A stretch of DNA of 7,005 nt from UBA5862 sp002408105. Its GTDB lineage: Bacteria > Pseudomonadota > Gammaproteobacteria > Pseudomonadales > UBA5862. The notes under the pieces are model-generated. The model worked only from the letters and a program-made list of their open reading frames with translations. It searched no databases and was not told the origin of the DNA. Position 1 is the first letter of the stretch, and each line of letters begins with the position of its first letter. A program made the position numbers and the translations under genes. The DNA is taken from contig JAXHVB010000124.1 of assembly GCA_034189125.1 (NCBI GenBank), positions 1 through 7,005 on the forward strand. Direction: 5' to 3'. This document shows, piece by piece, positions 1 through 6,386 of this stretch.

Positions 1-723
1 ATCGGATTTCCCTTCCCCGATGATGTCCGTCGGGCTGAAGTACGTGCCGACGGGCGGAAGCTCAGTTTCGTCCCACTCCATCTTGTAGTACATCTCGATG
101 CCGGTGTAGTCAAACAGCATGGGCACCGACAGCCAGATCATGGGGGCCGGCAGCAAACCTTCCTTCACCTCGACGCCGGGGGTGAGCAAACGCCCAACGT
201 CCGACGGGTTGATGGTGTTGATCCCGCCCGAGATGAAGGTACTTTCACCCCAACTCACAACCTGGCTCCCCAAACGAGCCTCCACGGAGCGCGGACCCAC
301 ATCGAAGGATCCGTAGACAAAGGCGTCCAGCAACCGGATGTCGTGTCCGGCACGGCTTTTCGCCTCCTTGGGAATCTCATTGTCATCCTTGTCTTCAATG
401 ACGGGGTCATACAGGTAGCTGACCCGGAAGAACGCGCCGTGTCGGTTGCCCTTAATGCCAAGGTCCGTCACACCTTTGAGCGGAACCGAGGTCAGGTCGC
501 CATCATCAAAGTTCGCGTTGCCGGTTGAACCGGGAGGAGAGTCTGCCTCCTCTACCCGCAACGAGGCGCCAGCTGACAAGATGGTGTCGAGGCTGCCTGA
601 ATAGTTGTCCCCCAGGTTGAAACTAAATGACCAGGCGGCCGGGGAAAGCAAGACGCCGGCAACGGCGGCCCCTGCCCATGGGGATAGAATTCGCGGGCGT
701 GCTCGCTGCGAAACTGGTTTCAT
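1..723 (-). CDS. DUF1302 family outer-membrane protein (partial, C-terminus beyond left edge)
   Basis: The first 241 codons are visible, reading leftwards off the window. The ATG at 721-723 is preceded by AAGGAG eight bases upstream, which supports this start. Residues 1-32 look like a Sec signal peptide: an Arg/Lys-rich start (KPVSQRARPR), a hydrophobic stretch AAVAGVLLSPAA, and a likely cut just before FSFNLGDN. The mature protein then matches the DUF1302 family: an SLDTILSAGASLRV opening, RLGSQVVSWGES, the very typical GGINTINPSDVGRL segment, and LLPAPMIWLSVPM. Family members are usually about 550-650 residues and are predicted outer-membrane beta-barrels, so well under half is seen. They are often encoded with DUF1329 and RND-transporter genes; here the RND gene is next door but divergent. 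The substrate is unknown. A transport or export role with the RND permease is inference. Confidence 0.9.
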   Translation of the reverse strand, partial: MKPVSQRARPRILSPWAGAAVAGVLLSPAAWSFSFNLGDNYSGSLDTILSAGASLRVEEADSPPGSTGNANFDDGDLTSVPLKGVTDLGIKGNRHGAFFRVSYLYDPVIEDKDDNEIPKEAKSRAGHDIRLLDAFVYGSFDVGPRSVEARLGSQVVSWGESTFISGGINTINPSDVGRLLTPGVEVKEGLLPAPMIWLSVPMLFDYTGIEMYYKMEWDETELPPVGTYFSPTDIIGEGKSD

Positions 724-879
724 GATGGCGCTCCTTGGTTGAGTCGAGCCTTTGGTTGTCGCGTCGGACCTGGCTGTGCGCTTGGGCTGCGATGGAACCT
801 GAAGCGGCGCATTGCACTTGCGAGACAGTGATCCGACCTTTTTGTTATATGTCGGCGTCGGGTGGTGACCCGCGACGTA

Positions 880-908
880 AATAATCACAGGGCATCGCGC
901 ATTGTCAA
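880..908 (-). promoter_or_regulatory. Candidate sigma-70 promoter for the DUF1302 gene
   Basis: On the minus strand a perfect TTGACA (903-908) lies 16 bases before GATTAT (881-886), which matches four of six bases of TATAAT and is preceded by TGT, an extended -10 motif. Transcription would begin near 873-874, giving a leader of about 150 bases before the ATG at 723. A small inverted repeat, CGGGT/ACCCG (859-863 and 868-872, loop GGTG), lies just past the predicted start and could be an operator or a leader hairpin. The assignment is by motif only. Confidence 0.45.
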
Positions 909-1177
909 CCGCTTACGCTTCGGGAAAAACGTGCCTGCAGGCGGAATTGATCTGCCGCAATCTCGGAGTCCGGAGGCGCGGCGCACGCGCGCCCGCCCCC
1001 AGTATTACTTGACAAAAACCACCCAAGATCCGCAAAGTTGCGACGCGCCAGTTGGGCTCGGGCGATCGCGTCGTCGCACCGCGCGGCGCAAAGGGACCGA
1101 TGGGGCGAAAACCAATAAGACCGCAGCTCCAACCGCAATCGCTGGTACGCTTCGACTTCAGCGACCCGAGTTGTAGA

Positions 1178-1191
1178 CCGCCGCGCGGCGG
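1178..1191. repeat. Perfect 14-bp GC-rich palindrome
   Basis: CCGCCGCGCGGCGG is identical to its reverse complement and has no spacer. It lies about 125 bases upstream of the RND start codon, within the divergent control region, and its core CCGCGCGGCG also occurs at 1079-1088. It could be a dimeric regulator site, but short self-complementary CG runs also arise by chance in DNA this rich in G and C, so the function is open. Confidence 0.25.
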
Positions 1192-1303
1192 CTCCGCCCC
1201 AAGCCCGACCCGGCACGGGGCTACGAAGAACGATAAGGCCCCACACGCCTTGACATACCTTTGAATTGCGGCCGCGCTCGACACAGCGCATGGCATGGCA
1301 TCC

Positions 1304-1309
1304 AGGGAG
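1304..1309 (+). promoter_or_regulatory. Ribosome binding site fixing the RND start at 1315
   Basis: AGGGAG sits five bases before the ATG at 1315-1317. An in-frame TTG at 1261 would add 18 residues (starting MNCGRARHSAWHG), but it has no Shine-Dalgarno sequence and the added residues look like translated non-coding DNA. The 1315 start puts the first membrane helix at residues 20-38, as expected for the family. Confidence 0.7.
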
Positions 1310-1314
1310 ACAAC

Positions 1315-3711
1315 ATGAAGAACAATTCCGTAGTCAGCGCCATCGAACACGTCCTTTTCCGCTTTCGCAAATCGGTCCTGGTGATTCTTGCGCTGATCAC
1401 TGTGGTGATGGGGTACAACGCGACCAAGCTGCATGTTGACGCGGGTTTTTCCAAACTGCTCCCAATGAAGCACCCCTACATCCAGACGCTGCTCGACTAC
1501 CAAAACGAGTTTGGCGGTGGCAACAAAATCATCATCGCGCTGCTACAGAAAGAGGGCGACATCTTCAACGCCGAATACTTCGATGCATTGAAGGAAGTCA
1601 CCGACGCGGTTTTTCGACTTCCAGGGGTTGATAAAGGCCGCATCACCTCTCTGTTCACACCCAACGTCCGCTACACGGTGGTGACCGAGGCGGGCTTTGC
1701 GGGCGGCCCAGTGATCCCGTCCAGGTTTGACTCAGACAGTGAACAAAGCCTGGAAGACGTTCGCCAGAACATCATCAACTCCGGTCAGCTCGGTCGGTTG
1801 GTTACAACCGATTTCACCGGAACACTCGTGACCGCAGAACTCCTCGACATTGACCCGGAAACCGGAGAGCGACTCGACTACTACCAGGTTGCACAGGAGC
1901 TCGAAGAAATCAGAGCGCGGCATGACAGCGATCAATTCAGTGTGCACATCATCGGGTTTGCGAAGTCCATCGTGGACATCGCCGAAGGCGCGACCAGCGT
2001 GGTGTTGTTTTTCGGCATCGCCCTCGTGATCACCGCCATACTGCTGTACCTGTACTCCGGATCCATCAAGTTGTCCATCCTGCCACTGGTGTGCTCCATC
2101 GTCGCCGTGATCTGGCAGCTCGGGCTGTTGACAACCATGGGATTCGGGCTCGATCCCATGAGCATCCTGGTGCCGTTTTTGGTGTTCGCCATCGGGGTCA
2201 GCCATGGCGTGCAGATGATCAGTGGCTGGATGGGTGAAATCCTGTACGGCGGTCCGAGTGTCGACCCTGACCACCCAGTCGTTCCCGCAGCCGAGGATGT
2301 ACCCGGCGTGGACGGCGAGACGGCAGCGCGGCGCACCTTCCAACGCTTGATCGTCCCAGGTGCACTCGCACTGGCCAGCGACACCATCGGGTTCCTGACC
2401 GTATTGTTGATCGAGATCGGCATCATTCAGGAGATGGCCATTGCAGCCAGCACCGGTGTGGCGGTGATCATCATCACCAATTTGGTGCTGATGCCGATCC
2501 TGCTGTCATTCACCAAAATCTCCAACCTCGATCAGTACAAACACAAACGCCACGTCAGCGAAGAAAAGCGCGACCGCTACTGGCGCACGCTGGCGCGCTT
2601 CACCCGCACGTCCTGGTCCCTGTCGGCCCTGGGCGTGGCTGCGGTGCTGCTCGTCTTCGGATTTTGGAAAGGCGCAGACCTCAAGATCGGCGACCTGCAT
2701 GCGGGTGTTCCAGAGCTCCGCGAAGACTCGAGGTACAACATTGACGCCCGCGCAGTGACCGAAAGCTTCGGCATCGGAATCGATGTGCTGACCGTCATCG
2801 CCGAAGCACCCGCCGAATCCTGTGTCGATTACACCTACATGAACGCCATTGATGAGTTCACCTGGTTCACAGAGAACCTGCCGGGCGTGCAAGCGGTGAT
2901 GTCTTTGCCCTATGCCGCCAAGGAGATCAACGCGAACTTCAATGAAGGCAGCCCAAAGTGGCAGGTGCTGTCGCGCAACCGGTTTGTGCTTTCGCAGTCC
3001 ATCTCCCCCATCCAAACCAACACCGGCCTTTTGAATGCCAGTTGTGAAGCAATGCCGATCCTGATTTTTACGGAGGACCACAAGGCCGAAACCATCGACC
3101 ACATCGTACAGTCCATTGCACAGTACGAGAGCGGGCTGCCCGAGAGCGATTTCCGCTTGCGGCTCGCGAGTGGCAACGTGGGCATCATGGCTGCCACCAA
3201 TGAAGCCGTTGAGGCCGCTCAACTGCCCATCATGCTGTATGTCTATGGTGCGATCATTGTGCTGTGCCTGCTGACCTTCAGGTCCGTCATGGGCACGCTC
3301 TGCATTGTACTGCCGCTGGCGTTTGTTTCGGTCCTTGCCTACGCAGTGATGGCAGTGCTGGAGATCGGCCTTAAGACCTCGACATTGCCTGTGGTCGCAC
3401 TTGGGGTCGGCATTGGCGTGGACTATGGAATCTACATCTACAGCCGTTTCAGTGTCTTTCTCCAAGACGGCCTGCCATTGGAGGAGGCCTACTACCGGGC
3501 GCTTCGGCTGACCGGCAAACCCGTGCTGTTCACCGCCTTCACCCTGGCAGTCGGGGTAATCACCTGGGTGTTCTCGCCGCTTAAGTTTCAGGCCGATATG
3601 GGCATTTTGTTGACCTTCATGTTCGTGGTGAACATGCTCGGCGCCGTGGTGCTGCTGCCGGCGCTCGCTCGTTGGCTGCTGCGGCCGAACATGCCTGACA
3701 GCACCCAATAA
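1315..3711 (+). CDS. RND/MMPL-family inner-membrane transporter, 798 aa
   Basis: This is a complete proton-driven permease of the RND superfamily, in the MMPL/sterol-sensing-domain-like group of about 800 residues, not the 1,050-residue AcrB type. Predicted membrane helices are near residues 20-38, 227-247, 251-272, 282-304, 345-368, 372-398, 436-452, 633-653, 658-681, 688-711, 735-754 and 763-787. That gives twelve helices in two six-helix repeats with periplasmic loops at 39-226 and 453-632. The equivalent helices 4 and 10 carry GVSHGVQ (294-300) and GVDYGIY (701-707); Asp703 is a good candidate for the proton-relay residue. Early residues HVDAGFSKLLPMKHP are typical of this group. The second loop has only two cysteines, 503 and 577. 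The gene is monocistronic in view, divergent from the DUF1302 gene and convergent with htpG. Relatives often travel with DUF1302/DUF1329 genes and are linked to export of hydrophobic compounds. The substrate is unknown. Confidence 0.94.
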   Translation: MKNNSVVSAIEHVLFRFRKSVLVILALITVVMGYNATKLHVDAGFSKLLPMKHPYIQTLLDYQNEFGGGNKIIIALLQKEGDIFNAEYFDALKEVTDAVFRLPGVDKGRITSLFTPNVRYTVVTEAGFAGGPVIPSRFDSDSEQSLEDVRQNIINSGQLGRLVTTDFTGTLVTAELLDIDPETGERLDYYQVAQELEEIRARHDSDQFSVHIIGFAKSIVDIAEGATSVVLFFGIALVITAILLYLYSGSIKLSILPLVCSIVAVIWQLGLLTTMGFGLDPMSILVPFLVFAIGVSHGVQMISGWMGEILYGGPSVDPDHPVVPAAEDVPGVDGETAARRTFQRLIVPGALALASDTIGFLTVLLIEIGIIQEMAIAASTGVAVIIITNLVLMPILLSFTKISNLDQYKHKRHVSEEKRDRYWRTLARFTRTSWSLSALGVAAVLLVFGFWKGADLKIGDLHAGVPELREDSRYNIDARAVTESFGIGIDVLTVIAEAPAESCVDYTYMNAIDEFTWFTENLPGVQAVMSLPYAAKEINANFNEGSPKWQVLSRNRFVLSQSISPIQTNTGLLNASCEAMPILIFTEDHKAETIDHIVQSIAQYESGLPESDFRLRLASGNVGIMAATNEAVEAAQLPIMLYVYGAIIVLCLLTFRSVMGTLCIVLPLAFVSVLAYAVMAVLEIGLKTSTLPVVALGVGIGVDYGIYIYSRFSVFLQDGLPLEEAYYRALRLTGKPVLFTAFTLAVGVITWVFSPLKFQADMGILLTFMFVVNMLGAVVLLPALARWLLRPNMPDSTQ

Positions 3712-3752
3712 GAACAAAGGAAAATCACACTTCCTAAGTCCCCAAACGAGAA

Positions 3753-3794
3753 GCGCCCACCTTTCGCTTCTGAATCCATGCGAAGGGTGGGCGC
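3753..3794. terminator. Probable bidirectional terminator between the RND gene and htpG
   Basis: A 15-bp stem is formed by GCGCCCACCTTTCGC (3753-3767) and GCGAAGGGTGGGCGC (3780-3794). It is perfect apart from one position, which is a G-U wobble in plus-strand RNA, and the loop is 12 bases. It lies 41 bases after the RND stop and 42 bases before the htpG stop as htpG is read, so it can serve both convergent genes. Neither side has a proper T-run: plus continues CTCAAAG and minus continues TTCTCGTTT. It is therefore not a textbook intrinsic terminator. A second, shorter hairpin, AGAAGCG/CGCTTCT (3749-3755 and 3765-3771), competes for the left arm. Confidence 0.6.
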
Positions 3795-3836
3795 CTCAAA
3801 GCGGCGGAGGCCCTTGCCGAGCCAAGCCAACGCCGG

Positions 3837-5738
3837 CTAGGACATCAGTTCGCCCAGCAGCCGGTTCATGCGGGCGACATAGGCTCCCGCATCCTTTGGC
3901 ATTTCACCCTCGGCGAGTGCTGCCTGATCGAACAGGATGTGGGCCAGCTCAGCGAACCGGTCCTCGTTCGATTCGGCACTAAGCCGCTGAATCAAGCGGT
4001 GCCCAGGGTTGACCTCAAAGATCGGCTTGCTGTCCGGAACCTTCTGCCCCGCGGCCTCCATGATCTTCCTCATCTGAAGGCCCAGGTCATGCTCACCCAC
4101 CACCAGACAGGCTGGTGACTCTTTGAGCCGGTGGGTGACCCGAACCTCCTGAACCTCTGCGCCCAACGCAGTTTTGAGCCGCTCGACCAGCGGCGCCATT
4201 TCTTCCGCTGCCGCTTTTTGCTCTTCTTTTTCTGCTTCGTCTTCTAGGCTCCCAAGGTCGAGGTCTCCGCGAGCCACGTCTTGAAAGGACACATCCTGAA
4301 ACTCGCTGAGCTGAGCCATGAGCCAGTCATCAATCCGGTCACTCAAGAGCAGAACTTCCACCCCTTTATCACGAAACACTTCGAGGTGAGGGCTGGTCGT
4401 TGCACTGCTGTATGAATCAGCGACCAGAAAATAGATTTTGTCCTGTCCCTCCTTCATTCGCTCCAAATACTCCTTGAGCGACACCGTCTGCTCCGGTCCA
4501 CTGTGCGTCGAAGCGAACCGAAACAAATTTAGTATCTTTTCCTGATTGGAAAAATCTTCGGCAGGCCCCTCTTTAAGTACCAGGCCGAACTCATCCCAGA
4601 ATTTCTGATATTCCTCCGGCTGATCAGCCGCCAATTTGTTCAACATATCGAGCGCGCGTTTGGTCAATGCGCTTCGCATCGAGTCGATCTTTGGGTCGCG
4701 CTGCAGAATCTCTCTGGACACATTGAGGGAAAGGTCGTTGGAATCGACCACGCCTTTGATAAACCGCAGGTACAGTGGCAAAAACTGCTCTGCGTCGTCC
4801 ATGATGAACACGCGCTGCACGTACAGTTTCAGTCCTCGCGGCTTGTCGCGGTTCCAAAGGTCGAATGGTGCGCGGGCCGGTAGGTACAGCAGACTGGTGT
4901 ACTCAAGCTTGCCCTCAACTTTGTTGTGGCTCCAACTCAGGGGATCTTCGAAGTCGTGGGCGATGTGTTTGTAGAACGTCTTGTACTCTTCCTCGCTCAC
5001 CTCTGTGCGCGGCAGCGTCCAGAGCGCGCGGCCATCGTTCACCTGCTCCCAAGCGTCTTCTTGCGCACCGGCGTCCCCATCCTCGTCGCGGTCTTTGCGC
5101 AGATAGACCGGAATCGAAATGTGGTCGGAATAGGTTTTGATGATGTTTCTTAGGCGAAACCGCTCACAGAACTCCCCGGCATCCTCTTTAAGGTGCAGGA
5201 CGACGGTGGTTCCACGTTCAGGCCGCGTGGTGGTTGCAACCTGATAGTCAGACTCGCCGGTCGACTCCCAATGCACCCCTTCCTCCGGGGGCGCCCCGGC
5301 CTTGCGAGTGAACACCTCGACCCGATCCGCAACGATAAAGGCGGAATAGAACCCCACCCCAAACTGACCGATCAACTGGGCATCTTTTCTCTGGTCACCG
5401 GTCAAGTTCTGAAGAAAATCCGCCGTCCCGGATTTGGCGATGGTCCCAAGGTGGGCGATGACCTCATCACGGCTCATGCCGATCCCGGTGTCGGCCACCA
5501 TCAGGGTTCGTGCTTCGGGGTCCCAGTCCACACGCACCCGAAGCTCCGGCTCCCCCTCGTACAGGCTGTCGTTACCGAGCGCTGCAAAGCGCAGCTTGTC
5601 CGCGGCATCTGATGCATTCGACACCAGTTCGCGCAGAAAAATCTCGCGGTTGCTGTAGAGCGAATGGATCATCAAGCGAAGCAACTGCTTGGCTTCGGTC
5701 TCGAATCCTCGGGTTTCGGAAGTTGCGGCTGCACTCAT
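3837..5738 (-). CDS. htpG: Molecular chaperone HtpG (bacterial Hsp90), 633 aa
   Basis: This is the cytosolic homodimeric ATP-dependent chaperone that helps remodel client proteins, often with DnaK. The length is close to the 624 residues of E. coli HtpG. The N-terminal GHKL ATPase domain (about 1-215) shows SNREIFLRELVSNASDAAD with Glu37 (catalytic) and Asn41 (Mg-ATP), DTGIGM with Asp83, the lid motif GTIAKSGT, and GQFGVGFYSAF (125-134). A short acidic linker (about 216-228) leads to the middle domain with SLNVSREIL, where Arg342 is the likely gamma-phosphate-contacting arginine. The rest, to 633, completes the middle domain and forms the C-terminal dimerisation domain, with an acidic Glu/Lys/Ala stretch near 499-513. 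I chose the ATG at 5736-5738, which gives the usual MS...ETRGF start and has GAGGAA (5749-5754) upstream. A GTG at 5786 in the same frame would add 16 residues but lacks a binding site. A sigma-32 promoter lies upstream. Confidence 0.98.
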   Translation of the reverse strand: MSAAATSETRGFETEAKQLLRLMIHSLYSNREIFLRELVSNASDAADKLRFAALGNDSLYEGEPELRVRVDWDPEARTLMVADTGIGMSRDEVIAHLGTIAKSGTADFLQNLTGDQRKDAQLIGQFGVGFYSAFIVADRVEVFTRKAGAPPEEGVHWESTGESDYQVATTTRPERGTTVVLHLKEDAGEFCERFRLRNIIKTYSDHISIPVYLRKDRDEDGDAGAQEDAWEQVNDGRALWTLPRTEVSEEEYKTFYKHIAHDFEDPLSWSHNKVEGKLEYTSLLYLPARAPFDLWNRDKPRGLKLYVQRVFIMDDAEQFLPLYLRFIKGVVDSNDLSLNVSREILQRDPKIDSMRSALTKRALDMLNKLAADQPEEYQKFWDEFGLVLKEGPAEDFSNQEKILNLFRFASTHSGPEQTVSLKEYLERMKEGQDKIYFLVADSYSSATTSPHLEVFRDKGVEVLLLSDRIDDWLMAQLSEFQDVSFQDVARGDLDLGSLEDEAEKEEQKAAAEEMAPLVERLKTALGAEVQEVRVTHRLKESPACLVVGEHDLGLQMRKIMEAAGQKVPDSKPIFEVNPGHRLIQRLSAESNEDRFAELAHILFDQAALAEGEMPKDAGAYVARMNRLLGELMS

Positions 5739-5775
5739 GGCTTGGGAGTTCCTCGTGTTCGAGTTTTGGAGGCTT

Positions 5776-5802
5776 TGGCCGGGCACACAGGCGGCCCGGC
5801 CA
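5776..5802 (-). promoter_or_regulatory. GC-rich stem-loop in the htpG mRNA leader
   Basis: TGGCCGGGC (5776-5784) and GCCCGGCCA (5794-5802) are perfectly complementary over nine base pairs with a nine-base loop. If transcription starts about seven bases past the heat-shock -10, the hairpin forms at or very near the 5' end of the htpG mRNA, about 20 bases ahead of the Shine-Dalgarno sequence at 5749-5754. It does not cover that site, so it is more likely a 5'-end stabiliser than a classic RNA thermometer. The alternative GTG codon (5784-5786) straddles the junction of the stem and loop, making it an unlikely start. Confidence 0.5.
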
Positions 5803-5810
5803 GCCGCCCT

Positions 5811-5839
5811 AGGTGGGGGTCGACCGACGCGATTTCAAG
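5811..5839 (-). promoter_or_regulatory. Sigma-32 (RpoH) heat-shock promoter of htpG
   Basis: On the minus strand CTTGAAA (5833-5839) is followed, after a 14-base spacer, by CCCCACCT (5811-5818). The known RpoH consensus is CTTGAA, 13-15 bases, then CCCCATNT. The -35 matches fully and the -10 differs only in one base (C for T after CCCCA). Its position about 70 bases before the htpG ATG, and the fact that htpG is a classical RpoH-regulon gene, support the call. It shows that htpG can be transcribed independently of the MAPEG and sucD genes upstream. Confidence 0.82.
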
Positions 5840-5905
5840 CCGGATAAGAGCGCGCCAGCGCTAGGAGTCGGGGAGAACGACAGGCACCTGAGCGGCGCAG
5901 GCTCC

Positions 5906-6298
5906 TCAAGAAAACGCCGGCAGCAAGACAAGGCCGACGCTGGAAAAAAAGCCGACAGCCCAGATCAACGACCGAAGTTTGTCGAGGTCGGCAATGTATA
6001 GGATGGTATAGAGGATTCGGGACAGGACATGCGCAACCGCCAGTGCGGCTGCAGCGCTTCCGCTGGCGCCGCCCACATGGGCAACCAAAACACCCGCAGC
6101 GAAAGGCGCAAAGGACTCGAAGGCGTTCTGATGTGCCGCAAGCGCCCGCCGCCCCCAGCCTGTGAGGCCCGCCTGTTGATCGCGAGGGTTCTGGTTGTCG
6201 TACCCAGTGCCCTGCCGCCCTTGCGCCACAGCCACCGGCACTTTGGTGACAACGAGCATCAGCATCGCAAAGACCAAGCACCAAAATGGAATCGTCAT
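5906..6298 (-). CDS. MAPEG family membrane protein (YecN-like), 130 aa
   Basis: This is a small integral inner-membrane protein of the MAPEG family (membrane-associated proteins in eicosanoid and glutathione metabolism). Four helices are predicted near residues 4-24, 62-77, 80-101 and 108-127. Family signatures are YDNQNPR (33-39) and RALAAHQNAFESF (51-63) at the start of helix 2, followed by AHVLSRILYTILY in helix 3. The ATG at 6296-6298 has AGGAG (6307-6311) eight bases upstream, a very good start. Some members are glutathione S-transferases or peroxidases, but bacterial proteins of this short type mostly lack a proven activity, so I assign only the family. The start is 88 bases after the sucD stop on the same strand, with no clear promoter between, so it may be read through from sucD. 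htpG downstream has its own promoter. Confidence 0.92.
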   Translation of the reverse strand: MTIPFWCLVFAMLMLVVTKVPVAVAQGRQGTGYDNQNPRDQQAGLTGWGRRALAAHQNAFESFAPFAAGVLVAHVGGASGSAAAALAVAHVLSRILYTILYIADLDKLRSLIWAVGFFSSVGLVLLPAFS

Positions 6299-6386
6299 GT
6301 TCTACTCTCCTGTAGACCCCGCAGCGGCTGTCAACTCACTTCAGCCGGCTCATCTGGTGTTCAGCCCCAGCGATCGAGCCGAGACC

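Larger units (their letters stand above)
724..1314. other. Divergent intergenic region without a credible gene
   Basis: This 591-bp stretch separates the start codons of the divergent DUF1302 and RND genes. I find no convincing gene in it. The open frames present lack a ribosome binding site, have low-complexity Arg/Pro/Thr-rich products, and overlap each other on both strands as expected for GC-rich non-coding DNA. It holds the candidate DUF1302 promoter and leader (724-908), a perfect 14-bp palindrome at 1178-1191, an inverted repeat CGACGCG/CGCGTCG (1041-1047 and 1067-1073), and two copies of CCGCGCGGCG (1079-1088 and 1181-1190). For the plus-strand RND gene I see TTGACA at 1009-1014 and 1250-1255, but neither has an acceptable -10 at the right distance, so that promoter is unassigned. 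Confidence 0.7.

Noticed and set aside
1009..1014. TTGACA on the plus strand as the RND promoter -35
   Set aside because: The bases 16-18 positions downstream (around 1031-1038, CGCAAAGT) do not resemble TATAAT.
862..1176. Open frame of 104 codons in the divergent intergenic region (plus strand)
   Set aside because: It has a GTG start without a ribosome binding site, an Arg/Thr/Pro-rich product with no recognisable motif, and overlapping minus-strand frames of similar quality. This looks like GC-rich non-coding DNA.
1250..1255. TTGACA on the plus strand close to the RND start
   Set aside because: The expected -10 position around 1272-1278 is CCGCGCT, which is far from consensus, so I did not call a promoter.
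1261..1314. Upstream TTG start giving an 816-residue RND protein
   Set aside because: It has no ribosome binding site and the extra 18 residues are not family-like. The ATG at 1315 has AGGGAG at a good distance.
913..1503. Minus-strand frame of 196 codons overlapping the RND start
   Set aside because: It runs antisense into the well-supported RND gene and the translation has no family features; it is a shadow frame.
2506..3717. Long antisense frame of 403 codons opposite the RND gene
   Set aside because: It is rich in His, Gln and Gly, as expected from reading the complement of a membrane-protein gene, and has no motifs. The sense frame is clearly the real gene.
5739..5786. Upstream GTG start giving a 649-residue HtpG
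   Set aside because: The codon lies at the edge of a strong hairpin, has no Shine-Dalgarno sequence, and adds residues that HtpG proteins normally lack.
5849..5862. Short inverted repeat AGCGC/GCGCT as a terminator after the MAPEG gene
   Set aside because: It has only five base pairs, no T-run, and lies immediately next to the heat-shock -35. It is too weak to call.
6329..6334. TTGACA (minus strand) as a promoter for the MAPEG gene
   Set aside because: At a 17-base spacing the -10 would be AGGAGA, the ribosome binding site itself, and no better hexamer lies nearby.
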